Shown here: positions 1 to 11,261 of the stretch, piece after piece
Layout: every line of letters starts with the position of its first letter
Position numbering within the stretch: the first letter of the stretch is position 1
Assembly: GCA_030704615.1 (NCBI GenBank)
Contig: CM060733.1
Location: 46,626,001-46,690,000 of the forward strand
Direction: 5' to 3'
Source of the DNA: Takakia lepidozioides
Lineage: Eukaryota > Streptophyta > Takakiopsida > Takakiales > Takakiaceae
Length of the DNA stretch: 64,000 bases
Notes under the pieces: model-generated
Seen by the model: only the letters and a program-made list of their open reading frames with translations
Databases searched by the model: none
What the model was told of the DNA's origin: nothing
Made by a program: the position numbers and the translations under genes

Positions 1-721
1 ACAGGGAATCACAGGTAATCTTGTGCTTGAAATCTGGCCTTCTTGGATGAATCTGGACCCACACGAAATCCTTGCTCCTTCAGCTATCCATGCCTCTGCA
101 CAAAATCATGCATACATCCTCGCCTTGCTGCTAGCAGCTGACAATGACAGCCTAGAATTGTCAAAGCAAACACTAGCAGGGAAAACAGGGTGAAATATGT
201 TGAAGAAGGTACCTTCATCCTTTTCTTCATCATTTGCTTTCAGGTGTCCAAAGCCCCATCCCGCGCTCCTGCTCTGCACACCCTTCAAGCATCGCATTCC
301 ACGACACCACATCTAGTTCAGCCATAGTGTTGAACACTCCCTTGGCATCCTCAATGCTCCCACATTTAGCATACATGGCCACCAGAGCCATGTTCAGGAT
401 GACATCTGGTACAATTGCAGATTTGATGATGTCACCAGGGATCTCTTTGCCCTTTTCCAGGGCTGCAAACGCACTGCAAACGCACACAAACGTTATGTCG
501 GCGGCCTTCACCCCTTCCCCCATCATTTTCTCAAAGGTTGGAGCCTCCATCCCGCACCCCAGCTGTGCATACCCAACAAGCATCGCACTCCACGACACCA
601 CATCTCGTTCAGCCACAGTGTTGAACACTCCCTTTGCATCCTCAATGCACCCACAATTGGCGTACATGTCCACCAGGGCAGGGGCAGTGTTCAAAAGGAC
701 ATGTGGTAATTTGACAGGCAT
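1..721 (-). pseudogene. PPR-PDF gene fragment (PLS-class PPR plus OSB-type PDF motif)
   Basis: On the minus strand 721 to 230 encodes about 160 residues of PLS-class pentatricopeptide repeats. Landmarks are LVDMYANCGCIEDAKGVFN, ERDVVSWSAMLVGYAQ, ALEKGKEIPGDIIKS and a second YAKCGSIEDAKGVF unit. Further downstream on the same strand, positions 46 to 20 encode PRRPDFKHK followed by a degraded continuation resembling the DTGEALW end of the PDF motif of organellar single-stranded DNA-binding (OSB) proteins. PPR proteins of this class bind organellar RNA; the PDF motif belongs to OSB proteins. There is no start, no targeting peptide, too few repeats for a functional PPR protein, and the PPR frame closes at 230 before the PDF part, so it is a relic or an exon of a broken gene. 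The same order, PPR then a tryptophan-rich PDF half-motif, recurs at 9.9-12.5 kb on the plus strand. Confidence 0.7.
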
Positions 722-787
722 TCATCTCCTGACTTGGCTATTCCCAACCCATCCTGCCATTGGCAAGAGATTCCACAGGTCGAAGAA

Positions 788-1650
788 GAAGGTGCCCTCA
801 CCACACTGTCCTTGACCTTGTGTCATGACCCATGGAGGATTTGACCTTGTGTGTGATGCTTGTGTCTGTAGTCAGGTAATGTCGGATTGGTCAGTGAGAA
901 CCTGCACCACGGTGCAGCTGAGCAGGCAGACTTTGAAACACGGTCTGCTAAGACCAAGTTGACTCTCCCAAGAACCTTGTAAACATCAGGAAGAATATCA
1001 AATCATGGAGCCAACAACCCACATTTGCAGGATGGACAAAATTCTGCACATCGTACATTAAAAAAAAACCACACCTTGCGATTGCGGTCGCACCCTCGTG
1101 AAGGATCTTAAAAAAAACTCATGCTAGCTCTGCTCCATGATTCAAATTCAGGGCCGAGTCTGATGAGAGGGCAAAATAGGCTGAAATAGGTTGAAGAAGA
1201 AGGTGCCCTCACCACATTGTCCTCGACCTTGTGTCATGACCCATGGAGGATTTGACTGACCATGAACCCAAGAGGACCTCTTGTGTGTGCTGCTTGTGTC
1301 TGTAGTTAGGTAATGTCGGATTGGTTAGTGAGAACCACCACGGTGCAGCTGAGTGGGCAGAGATTGAAACACGGCATGCTAAGACCAAGCTAACTCTCCC
1401 AAGAACCTTGTAAACATCAGGATGAATACCAATCATGGTACTAACAGGAGCCAACAACCACATTTGCAGGATGGACAAACTTCTTCACATCGTACATTAA
1501 GAAAAAGCCACACCTTGCGATTGCGGTTGTCCCACCATCGTGAAGGATCTTTAAGAAACTCATGCCAGCTCTGCTCCGTGCTGTAAAATCAGGGCCGAGC
1601 GGGTAGAGATTGAAACACGGCCTGCTAAGACGAAGCTGACTCTCCCAAGA
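788..1650. repeat. Imperfect tandem duplication of a ~370-400 bp unit, plus a third partial copy
   Basis: Copy 1 (about 788-1156) and copy 2 (about 1199-1597) align along their whole length. Shared landmarks are the run starting aggtgccctcaccaca, then tgtcatgacccatggagg, ctcccaagaaccttgtaaac and ccacaccttgcgattgcgg. A third, truncated copy (about 1600-1650) repeats only the part containing attgaaacacggcctgc. Copies differ by several small indels. The start of each unit (gaagaagaaggtgccctc) resembles the sequence that follows the PPR fragments, so the unit is probably the tail of the PPR gene family. No protein is recognisable. Confidence 0.75.
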
Positions 1651-2275
1651 ATGGCGAGCTCCCAGCCGAAACCTCCTCGCACACATATCCTAGCGTTTCT
1701 AGGGCTGCTTGCTTCAGATGCGAAGGTTGCTCCAACTGCGGGCCTCCCATGCATGTTTGCCCTCCCTCCCGCTCGCTCGCTCTAAGTCCCAGCCCGCTCT
1801 CTCTCTCCCTCCCGCTCGCTCTAAGTCTGTTCACGCTACTGTGATGGGCAACTTTTTAAGTTTTTTAACCTTTTTGTAAACCCTAAAAGCCCCTTTTTAT
1901 TTTTTTTATTTTCTTAAAGGAAACCACAAGCCCTTGAGGAGGGGAAAAATTCACCCGCCTTCATTTATGGGCCATAAGACCTACAGGACGATCAACGTCA
2001 AGACATACCGTCTCGAACAATCCAACACACGGGATAAGGGCAGCGGGTTTGAACCCCAAACCACAAGGGCGACACACTGTGCACTTACCAGCCTATGTGA
2101 TTTTTTTTAAATCTTTGTTTTTTTGGGTTTTTTTTAATTCATTCTAGTGGTAAGAGTCTCCGTTTTTTTAAGATATAAATACTCATATATTATATATATA
2201 ACCAGAAAAGCATGTGTCGACACGTGTAATCATGTAGTGATTTATCCATGTGATGATCTGGCATAATGCATTAGA
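1651..2275. other. Non-coding, low-complexity stretch
   Basis: Pyrimidine-rich (ctcgctctctctccctcccg) then T-rich runs. The segment near 1841 (atgggcaactttttaag, then ttttttaacc) is similar to 28247-28300, in the same + orientation, beside another copy of the same Mutator-like family. No gene is seen. Confidence 0.4.
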
Positions 2276-2556
2276 GTGAGAGTCATGAAGTCATATGTCT
2301 GTCTTGCAATATGCACACGTCATTCCAGTGTAGCCATGACCGTGACTGGTAGTCATATCTGCCATGCCAATATTCGTGGTCAAACATGTTTGACCTGTGT
2401 TGCGCAGAGTCCGAAGCCATGCAGTCACATATACGCCTTCTCCAGACCTGCATTATGACTTCAAAAGCATTTTACGACTGCAAATGGCATTTCTGCCACA
2501 AATCTGTCATGACTGCGCACCCATGGGAGTCATAAAAGCCGCAATCTGTTGTAGTG
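2276..2556. mobile_element. CACTA-like element, right terminus
   Basis: The segment ends in TTGTAGTG at 2556; its reverse complement starts CACTACAACAG, the hallmark start of CACTA-type terminal inverted repeats. The inside is dense in GTCAT/ATGAC motifs, like the subterminal repeats of that superfamily. It abuts the truncated transposase reading frame that begins at 2557. No left end or target-site duplication was found, so the call rests on the terminus and the subterminal repeats. Confidence 0.35.
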
Positions 2557-5066
2557 AACCATCCAGTGTCGAAGGGGGATTACAGGGAAAGCGTTGAAAC
2601 AATATCCAGGTTGATAAGACAAGAGTATGAGAGCAATCCAACAGCCACCACCTCCACAATTGTTCTTGGAGCAAGCAAGACTTTCCTGGAAACCCATATT
2701 TTTAGTGAAAGAGATTTTGTGGGCAAGAAACTCGACGGGTCAGCCTTGGACAATGTTATGGATCACTTCTCTACCTTGAGCTCGCCGAACATTAAGAACC
2801 AGGTGAATGCATTGAGGATGGGCTCTGCTAACAGAGGGTACGTCGATAACATTTTCGAGTTGAAGCAACGGAGCAGGTATGACTACATTCAAGAGAGTGT
2901 GTTCCCAGGTCAAAGGTCGAACAAAGTGTACGTTTTCAAAATGTCCACAGCCGGGGAGGGCAGCGGAGTCAGTCTTGTGAAGCGCATGCAAAAGGGTGGC
3001 GATCTTCAGAACTGTTTCCTTATGTTTGATCACGTCAAACGAGTGAAAGACTGGACTACAATGGCGCGTCATGTTTACGATCCTTTCTACCAGCGAGTCA
3101 TGACAATTGCAGTGTGTGACATGCAATCAGAGGATGCGGATTGGCAGCAGCTAATGTGGAGAAGTCTCATTCGCGTTATGGACTCCCAAGGTGTCCCATG
3201 TCCAAATTTTGCCGGATTTATGGCAGACAGTGCTCAAGCGAACTTCAATGCTATTCGCATTGTGTTTGGATCAGGAGATCCAAAGGTGCCAATGCCAGGA
3301 AGAGAGCGAACATGTCTTTTCCATTGGACCCAGTCCCTTGAGAAACATACAAAGGCAGACATCAAACCGGAAATGCAGCCTATTCATCTTAGGCTATGCA
3401 AACAGTACAAAGATGCGAAAAGCATGGCAGAGGCGAATACATTGTTCCAGACAATTCGTGCCTGGTGGTTCTCATTTGGGGCTGCATCAGAAGACAGTAT
3501 GAGAGCGCTAGAAGACTGGCTGGCATTTTGGCACTTCCGGTACAGACAATGGGGAGCATGCATGACAACGGTGCGTGCATTTGAAAACTTGAAAATTTCA
3601 TTGACTTTGTATCCATTTCCAATCATGTCTGTTGTGGTGGGGTGTGCCTGTCCTCTTTCTGATATATGTTTTTCCATTTTGCAGCACTTCTCAATTGAGG
3701 AGATGGTGGACATGCCCTCTTGCAATCTGGCGGAGACGGTGCACAATGTATGGTTGTAGCAATCTGGAAAGCGGGGCCGGGATTTGTATGTGGCGACGGC
3801 AGATGATCTGATTCGAGCTCTACTACAACAAACGAGATATCGGGAGTTCTTGCGGGGTGGCGTTGGTGGCAAAGGTCCAGACAAGTCCGAGTTGATGTTG
3901 CAAGCAGCAAGAAGATCAGGGGATCCGAACAAGATTGCCAGGGCTGTCAGCATGTGTGCGGAAGGAACTCCACTGGTGTCCAGAGTTCCCCATCTGGAGG
4001 GTGAGGAGAGATTCGGGTCTTGTAAACGGAAATTGAACACCCCTCATGGGTCGGATGCGGACTCCCACAAGCCAGACAGGGACAACTTCTCCATGCCGGG
4101 TGTTCCATTTCATCAGAGGTTCGTTTCCGGCATATCCAGTGCGGACGATCCTTTGTCACAAAGCCAAAGGCAGCCATCTCCCATAGTGAGTGCAATGGGG
4201 CAGGAGGCGAATGTGCTCCTCCCTGTGGTGGAGTCCATGTGCCCCGACGAAGTCTGGCACATAGAACGCACCACTGCTGGGTCTCGAGTGAGTGCACGGC
4301 AATCAGAGCAACCAATCGTGAGGAATGCAAGTCCTCCATATCCAGAGGCAAGGTCCGCACTCCGGCTCCGACCTTCACTGGTTTGTTCACGCCTTACGGG
4401 CAAGTCGAGGCGAAGAACCACAAATTCTGGTTCTACCCTGACGATTGTGGTAGGTGCGTGCGTGGGACTGTGCGACCATCGGTTGTCATGAAGCCTCCTC
4501 CACCAAGCGTTTGGCCTGTGAAGGTGGGGACACATCTCACAACTCACGAGATTGCCATGCTGGAGGAGGCAGGCTTCTCCCTTCAGCGAGCCCCCTCTGT
4601 ACATGTAGGTGCTTCTACTTCAGCAAGTTCGGGAGTGCCACCACCGAACGCTGATGCATGGCCAACAAAACAAAATGGGAAGCTAGTTCGTCATTTCCCT
4701 CCGACTGCCGAGCATTTCGGCAAGGTGGAATCTGCTCAAATGCTTCAAGGTCGTGTTACAGGTACTACGGAAGTTCCACATCCCGGGTATAGACGAATCT
4801 ACACTATGATGACCTCCACATCCGCTATGCACGACCGGTTGTACGACATCGCAGTTTCAAATTTCCCCAACTGCACCTGTCCAGATTTTGTTGGCATGCT
4901 TACAACAAGTTTGGGAAAGACAGGCAAATTTATACCCTGCAAGCATCTGTATTTTATCTTCTTGAACAGAATGGTATGTGATCCCAGACGCGACATCTTC
5001 ATTCACCAGGCGACCATGAGTTTCAACGAGGTGAATACACTTATGCAGCGGGATAGGAGCACATAA
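2557..5066 (+). pseudogene. Mutator-like (MULE) transposase relic 1, with SWIM zinc finger
   Basis: Reading starts inside the protein at NHPVSKGDYRES, a point internal to the related copy at 28.4-31.0 kb, so the N-terminus is lost. The MULE-type catalytic region includes IAVCDMQSED, GFMADSAQANFNA and CLFHWTQS. A short intron at 3571-3684 (GTGCGT...TTTGCAG) is supported by the equivalent intron of copy 2. The C-terminal part has a SWIM zinc finger (NCTCPDF then PCKHLYFIF) and ends with TAA at 5066. Lesions are an in-frame TAG at 3757-3759 where copy 2 has a glutamine codon, and a one-base frameshift near 4293 relative to copy 3. SWIM fingers are usual at the C-terminus of Mutator transposases. 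The remains are about 77 percent identical to copy 2 by eye over the aligned central region. Confidence 0.8.
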
Positions 5067-5770
5067 CATCCTCTTCACTTTGGTCATCTGCAAATTCCAT
5101 TACTGGATTTCACAAGAGTTGAAACTTGAAATTGATGTCCCTTCATATATTTGATGCCAATGCAGCCTCCAATTATGTTGTGCAATGTGTGCCATTTCTT
5201 TCTTGTGTGTAGTCGTTCGAAAATAAATGGAATGGATGCAAATGCTTTTACAAGTCGTTCCTGCATTTTAATTTCTGGTGTTTTGCATGAATGAATGCCA
5301 CGGCTATAGGCCCCTCGGCTATAGGTGCGACATGTTTATGATGACATGGCATCTGGCAAGTTGTCCAGATGCCACGTTATTCTGACGACTGCCACGTCAG
5401 CCGGATACTAACACGTCAGCAGGCCCACGCCACGTCAGCCTCACGCTCACGCCACATCAGCTGGTGTGAGCCTGCGCTCACGCCACATCACCTCCGCGTG
5501 AGCTCACGCAGAAGTCACGTCCCTCGCTATCATGAATTTCAACTTTTTGTAAATCATTACAAAGCCTTTGAACATCGTCAATTGCTTGTGATTGATTTGT
5601 CATATGCTTCAATCAAATGATATGTTTGTACCTTTGGAGTGATAATTTCCTTTTCTGTAATCACCCCTCAAACTACACAAGTTTCTGTTGACGTGGTCAC
5701 AACATTTGTCCATGATGTGATTGTAGTATCAAAATCAATCCAGTCCGCTTGCTCATAAGATGGTAAGTTC
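5067..5770. repeat. MULE 3-prime flank with GCCACGTCAGC/CTCACGCC repeats
   Basis: After the transposase there is about 220 bp of AT-rich sequence, then 5290-5525 with ccacggctatagg, ctcggctatagg and a run of near-identical ACGCCAC(G/A)TCAGC and CGCTCACGCC words. The same block, in the same order, follows MULE copy 3 at 9718-9925, so it is probably the terminal region of this element family. The rest, to 5770, has no gene that I can see. Confidence 0.55.
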
Positions 5771-7240
5771 CTATCTTCGTTGCATGCAATTTTCATAGCT
5801 TCGTCTCCACATGCCTGGTTTATCTTGTATTGTAATGGGTTTTGGCCAATACCATGTAACCATCATGGAACTTGGTTTTGAAATACATAATTTTAAGGAT
5901 GTTGCCTTTCCAACAAAAAAAGGTATGCCAACTTCTCTATCTTCCATGCATTTGTTCATGGCAATGTATTGGCCTAGTTCCACATGTTTTGTAGGATCAT
6001 ATTCTGGAAACGGATCATCCTCTAATCCTAGTTGATATGTTGTTTGAATATTGGATACATGTCTTTGTTTTCTTGTAGGTTTTGAAGAATTGTTTCGAGG
6101 TTTGTCACGTCTTGGACCAAAATAACTTGGGCGTTCGACCATGGGAAGGTTATTCAAAATGATTCTCATTTTTTCATCTATAGCGCCCAATGTTTATGGT
6201 AAATCTTCTGCATTTGTTGGTCCAATCGTGTTTGGATTTGCATACAGATGTATCATCTGGCCAAAATGGACATGCTTTTGCTTCAGATCTATTAAGTCTT
6301 TTTGGAAAATCTACAAGATATTGTGCCAACCACTCACTATGCTCTACTGCATTCAAATTGCATTCGACATGCATATTTTTTGCAATGCATCTTTTTCTTA
6401 TGTGAATGAATTCCTCCAATGCCTTGAGCTCTGTCTCGTTTGTCTTTTCCACTTGTGCTAATTTGGGCTTCAATCTTGAATTCAGAATATCTTGCAACAT
6501 CGATAACCTTTTGGAGGACTCCATATGGGAACACGGACGTAATTTTTGGTTTGAACAAGGGGAATAGAGATGCCAACAAGAGCATCGCTGCCGATGTTCA
6601 ACTATGGCATACTGAATGACTTCCAATCCCACACATTTTGTAGGGTGACGTGATGTAACGAACAATTATGTATGTGACACTCCTTCCGTCACTAGTTGCA
6701 GTAGGCCTTTCAAAGAATCTATGTCTTGTCGTTTCAATGTACATGAGATGACGCTGAATCTTTGGTGAATGTCCTCATGAGTGTGACCAACGATGAGAAA
6801 ACAAAGATGCATTTATGCAAAATATCCAAGGCCCACCAGTGAAGCGCATAGAGCAAACATATATTGATTTTTATTTTCTCTTCTACAATTATCGGCTTGA
6901 ATGTGTAGCAATCGTGGTAGTTTGTTCCCTCGTCGAGCTTTTATGTCACCCAAAACATGCATTATAGTTTGTTATCCTGTTTGTGATGAGAATCTATCCA
7001 AACATCTGTATATAAACCCACACCATGTACTACTACGCCCCACAAATGAGTCTTCACATATTGCCCCTCGATGACAGAATGCCGCAATTTTGGGAGCATC
7101 ACAGTATTTTGGTCCATTCCGTCGACAATCAAACACAATGATTCCGTTGGATTGAGGATTGCATTTGTCTTTGCTCGCCAATATATATATATATATATAT
7201 TCAATTTAAAAAGTTTGATGTAAAAGAAGATGTTCACGTA
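5771..7240 (-). pseudogene. Decayed DUF7869-type transposon protein
   Basis: Read on the minus strand and across frames, landmarks of the DUF7869 family appear in order. They are LIVDGMDQNTVMLPKL with HLWGVVVHG (about 7120-7020), a degraded core (about 6950-6800), then FLIVGHTHEDIHQRFSVIS (about 6800-6740) and a C-terminal part including GQYIAMNKCMEDREVGIPFF and MVTWYWPKP (about 5950-5830). DUF7869 proteins are found in multicopy transposon-like genes of many eukaryotes; the GHTHED segment is their most conserved block. Several stops and frame changes break the frame (for example after SHHKQDNKL at about 6962), so this is a pseudogene. Family assignment is from memory of the motifs; the N-terminal end is not defined. 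Confidence 0.6.
7181..7201. repeat. (TA)n microsatellite
   Basis: Ten perfect AT dinucleotides inside the DUF7869 relic, close to its conserved DGMDQ block. Confidence 0.9.
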
Positions 7241-7677
7241 TAACCTGAGTTAGTTGTTGTTTCCAAGCAAGTTCAATATTCCCAACACTTGGAAAACCTT
7301 GAGTACGGTGGAATTTGCACATTCGTATATTCTAAACGCTACATGCGATAAAATGTGTTTTTTTCAAGTGCAGAAGACAATTTAGCTGCCATGCATGACT
7401 CACCATTGCGGGCTTAGGGTGGGACAGGTGATGGCACGATTGGTGGGTAAGTATAGGAGCTATACCATCTATAGACCTCCTTTTAAGTCACCTGTAGAGT
7501 TGATCTTGGGATCAAAATGTCGTTGATAGGGTTAATGTATATGATGTCACTGCATTCATGTGGCCAACACAAACTCATTCCCTTGATTTGATTCCGATTT
7601 CTCTTGTGCAGATGCCCACCTTTGTGGTTGTGGCACGTCGGAGGTGCCTTCATTGGCTCCTCCATTGTATCACACCC

Positions 7678-7923
7678 AAGGAGGACCGTAATGCAGCGTT
7701 GGAATTAGAGGTAAGACGCCTCCAAGAAAAGTATCATAGCTTGGAGGTGGAGATGGTGGAGATCATGGAGAAAATGCGGGGTGACTTTGCGCCACCATCA
7801 GCATGGAGGACTTGCGCAGGGACATGAAAGATGGATTTGCGGAAATGAAGTCGGAGATAAATGCCGTTTCAAGTGCCTTGAAGTTGGAGTTAAATGTCAT
7901 TTCTAGTGACTTAAAAAGTGCTT
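7678..7923 (+). pseudogene. Coiled-coil ORF fragment
   Basis: One frame gives RNAALELEVRRLQEKYHSLEVE and EIMEKMRGDF; a one-base shift then gives MEDLRRDMKDGFAEMKSEIN and SALKLELNVISSDLKSA. Both parts have heptad-like leucine spacing and would form one coiled coil if joined, so a frameshift has broken it at about 7790. No family is recognised. It lies upstream of MULE copy 3 and may belong to that insertion or to an older element. Between 7924 and 8390 I see only short frame fragments. Confidence 0.35.
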
Positions 7924-8389
7924 AAGGTTTGGTTAGGTATTGCTCTCCTTATTGCAATTTTGAGGAGGGACTTAGCTGTATCGCTTTTGTCATTTTCAGG
8001 GAGAAATTCGTTGTTTGGGCACTGAGGAAGAGGGGATGGCCTCAAGTGTAAGCGCAAAAGGAGAGGTAGCGGAGCGGGCAAGGCTTGATCCCTGGGCGTA
8101 TGAAGCTTGCACATGGTCTGTAGAGGGTGTCGACTTTCTCGTGTCTACCTTTGTTCAATCGCTCTGCAGCTACAGTGGACCTTCTGGTTTGTTCTTTGGC
8201 CCTTTAATTCTTCAACTGAGGATGACGCCATAACAAATATCTGTTGGGGATTCCAATTCACAAGGATGGATGAAAGCAACGTTTTAGACAACATGGTTAG
8301 AGAGATACAGAGATATCAGATCCACTGCAAACTATTTTCTGAATGTGTATCTCATGCAAGGTTTTGAGAACATAGCTAATTCCTTGCCA

Positions 8390-9317
8390 ATGATCAACAT
8401 CCAACACGACGGCAAGCTCCAGCATCAAACAGTGCCACTGAAATGGTGCAGGAGAGAAACAACCCCCTTGATGTGCTTGAGTCCGCATGCCCCGACCACA
8501 TTTGGCACATAGAACGCACAAGTGTAGGGTCTCGTGTGAAATGTACAGCGATCAGGGCAACTAATTTCGAGAAGTGCACTTCATCTATATCCAGAGGTGG
8601 TGCCCGAACTCTTGCTCCGACTTTCACGGGTTTGATGCGTCCATACGGTCAACCAGAAGCCAAGAACCACAAGTTCTGGTTCTACGCAGATGATTGTGCC
8701 AGAGTGTGCATGGAACTGTGCGTCCTTCCGTAGTGATGAAGCCATCTCCTCCAACCATTTGGCCCGTGAAGGTGGGAACACATCTCAGATTTCAGGAGAT
8801 TGAAATGCTGGAGGAGGCAGGCTTTTCCCTTGCGAGACAACCCTAACTCCATGCATGTGCTACTACTTCTGCGTCCTCCCGGGTCCCCCCGGCAAATCCT
8901 GACTTGTGGCCAACCAAACGAGATGGAAAGCTCGTTTGGCGTTTCCCTCCAACCGCTGAACACTTTGGCAAAGTGGAGTCCGCAGGAATGCTCCAAGTTC
9001 GTGTTGGAAGCACCACGGAAGTACCCGATCCAGGATATGGTCGGGTATTCACAATCATCACTTCCACATCTGTTGTTCATGACAGGACCTACGACATCAC
9101 GGTTTCCAATTTCCCCAATTGCACATGTCCTGATTTTGTGAATATGCTATCAACCAGTTTGGGCAAGAGAGGTAAATTCATACCCTGCAAACATTTGTAT
9201 TTCATATTTTTGAAGAGGATGGTTTGCGATCCCAAACGTGATAACTTCATTCACCAGGCCACTATGAGTTTTAACGAGGTCGATACTCTATTGCAGCGGG
9301 ATACAACACATGGGTAG
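8390..9317 (+). pseudogene. Mutator-like (MULE) transposase relic 3, C-terminal part with SWIM finger
   Basis: This copy keeps only the C-terminal third of the family. Recognisable pieces are CPDHIWHIERTS, FTGLMRPYGQPEAKNHKFWF, GTHLRFQEIEMLEEAGFSL, WPTKRDGKLVWRFPP, the SWIM finger NCTCPDF...PCKHLYFIF and the end FIHQATMSFNEVDTLLQRD. It aligns with relic 1 from 4200 to 5066. A one-base insertion near 8700 and another shift near 8840 break the frame. The catalytic region is missing. The 3-prime flank matches that of relic 1, so both copies keep the same right terminus. Confidence 0.8.
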
Positions 9318-9934
9318 CATCAACTATGCAATGTGGTATGTGGACGACCATGATTTGAAATGTGTAATTCACATCAATTCGTCGACGGTGCAATGATATG
9401 GCCTCCAACTATACTGAGTGAGCTCTGAGTGGCAACTTTTAAAAGCACATTTGTCATTGCACCGTTCGAAGTCTACATGTCTTGTTGTCGCTATGCACTA
9501 CAATCATCTTTTGAAGATGATCCTAACTCTCATTGTTATTTGAGGAGGGAGGAAGGTCTTCCCGTGGCAGCCTCTATGGCGCACACTTTGTGAGGATATT
9601 TTCTCGTCCTCGTAATTGTAAAAGTGAAACAAGCATTTGTAATTGCACAATGTTGGATGCTACAATTGTAGGCCTCATGGTAGTCTTGATTCTATTTAGG
9701 CAAGATTCCCTGCATTAATTCCACGGTCATAGGACCATCCTCGGTTATAGGCGGCGCATGTTAATGTCGACGTGGCAGATGACGGACAGTGCCACGTCAT
9801 CATTTGTTGCCACATCAGCATGCTGACATGACGCTCATGCCATGTCAGCGTGGGTGCACGCTCACGCTACGTCACTCCTGCGTGAGCGTACGCTCACGTG
9901 CTCACGCGCAACGCTCACGCCATTGCGTCGTTGG
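9318..9934. repeat. MULE copy 3 flank, second copy of the CCACGTCA/CTCACGC block
   Basis: Positions 9718-9925 repeat the block seen at 5290-5525: ccacggtcatagg, ctcggttatagg, then GCCACGTCA and CGCTCACGC words. Part of it forms nested inverted repeats (gcgtgagcgtacgctcacg). The sequence passes directly into the PPR-derived tandem array. Between 9318 and 9718 no gene is visible. Confidence 0.5.
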
Positions 9935-10950
9935 CTGGAATTGTGCCAAATGTCAATTTGAACACTGCCCTGGCAGCTTAGGGGAAAGAGGTGCATGGCG
10001 ACATCTTCAGAGTTGGAATTGTACCAGATGTTATTCTGAACAAAACCCTGGTGAACATGTTTGCAAAATGTAGGTGCATCTAGGATGCAAAGGGAGTGTT
10101 CGACACTATGGCTGAACGAGATGTGGTGTCGTGGAGTGCGATGCTTGCATGGTATGCACGGCAGGGACAGGGGATAGAGGTTTTGGAGAGCTATGAGCAA
10201 ATGATGGGGGAAGCACATCATGTTTGTGTGCATTTGCAATGCTTGTGCAAGCCTGGCAGCCGGCCTGGAGAAGGGCAAGAGGTGCATGGGGATATCATCA
10301 AAGGTGGAATTGTGCCAAATGTCAATCTGAACACTGCCCTGGCAGCTTAGGGGAAAGAGGTCCATGGCGACAACTTCAGAGTTGGAATTGTACCAGATGT
10401 CATCCTGAACAAAACCCTGGTGAACATGTTTGCAAAATGTGGGTGCATCTAGGATGCAAAAGGAGTGTTCGACACTATGGCTGAACGAGATGTGGTGTTG
10501 TGGAGTGCGATGCTTGCATGGTATGCACGGCAGGGACGTGGGATGGAGGCTTTGGAGAGCTATGAGCAAATGATGGGGGAAGCACATCATGTTTGTGTGC
10601 ATTTGCAATGCTTGTGCAAGTCTGGCGGCCGGCCTGGAGAAGGACAAGAGGTGCATGGGGATATCATCAAAGCTGGAATTGTGCCAAATGTCAATCTGAA
10701 CACTGCCCTGACAGCTTAGGGGAAAGAGGTCCATGGCGACAACTTCAGAGTTGGAATTGTACCATATGTCATCCTGAACAAAACCCTGGTGAACATGTTT
10801 GCAAAATGTGGGTGCATCTAGGATGCAAAGGGAGTGTTCGACATTATGGCTGAACGAGATGTGGTGTCGTGGAGTGCGATGCTTGCATGGTATGCATGGT
10901 AGGGACGTGGGATGGAGTTGGAGAGCTATGAGCAAATGATGGGGGAAGGG
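9935..10950 (+). pseudogene. 369-bp tandem array of PPR-derived units (2.7 copies) with shared amber codons
   Basis: Three units repeat with a period of exactly 369 bp, and 123 codons keep one reading frame across the array. Each unit encodes PLS-PPR pieces: GVFDTMAERDVVSWSAMLAWYA, then GQEVHGDIIK, IVPNVNLNTAL, GKEVHGDNFRVGIVPDVILN and MFAKCGCI. Every unit carries the same two in-frame TAG codons, at 9979/10348/10717 (after NTALAA or NTALTA) and 10081/10450/10819 (between CGCI and DAKGVF, where related fragments have GAG). The first TAG sits at a junction that looks like an internal deletion joining NTAL to the LAALEKGKEVHG segment. The array was therefore amplified after the unit was already broken. 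A 357-codon open frame on the opposite strand is a by-product of the repeat. Confidence 0.8.
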
Positions 10951-11042
10951 GGGGCACCTTCTTCAATAGCACAATGGCTACAAGTGGGTAGATGATCAAC
11001 TGGAAACAACAATGGCAACAGTGCAATTGATAGAACAAGGCC

Positions 11043-11215
11043 CACTGCTAATGAAGGTACCTTCTTCAACATATTTCACCTTGAATTCCCCTACTATCAG
11101 AGTCGTCCCTAAGTATCCAAAAACAGGTAATAGATATGAGAAGAAGCTGTGGGATGAATACTTTTTTGACCCCAGTAACTGGAGGGACAACCGAGGCAAA
11201 AAGGTGAATGCCTGT
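11043..11215 (+). pseudogene. PDF half-motif exon (OSB-like), copy 1
   Basis: Positions 11051-11212 encode KVPSSTYFTLNSPTIRVV then KLWDEYFFDPSNWRDNRGKK. The aromatic-rich part corresponds to the first half of the PDF motif of plant OSB proteins (W-x2-FF-x2-P-x-x-WWDNR). A GT follows RGKK, as if the second half (NPRxPDFKHK, present at 46-20 on the minus strand) lay in the next exon. It follows the PPR array on the same strand, the same order as at 1-721. No intact gene can be assembled here. Confidence 0.5.
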
Positions 11216-11261
11216 CAGATTACAAAGTGTAGCAGATGCAATTGACCATAGGAACTAGTGT

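Noticed and set aside
9979-10821. Reassigned or edited stop codons making the PPR array a functional gene
   Set aside because: The array lacks a start and a proper repeat number, one TAG sits at a deletion junction, and GAG-to-TAG is not a change that U-to-C editing could repair.
9862-10935. 357-codon open frame on the minus strand across the PPR array
   Set aside because: It is the antisense of the 369-bp tandem repeat, repeats itself with the same period, and resembles no protein; antisense frames of PPR repeats are often open by codon bias.
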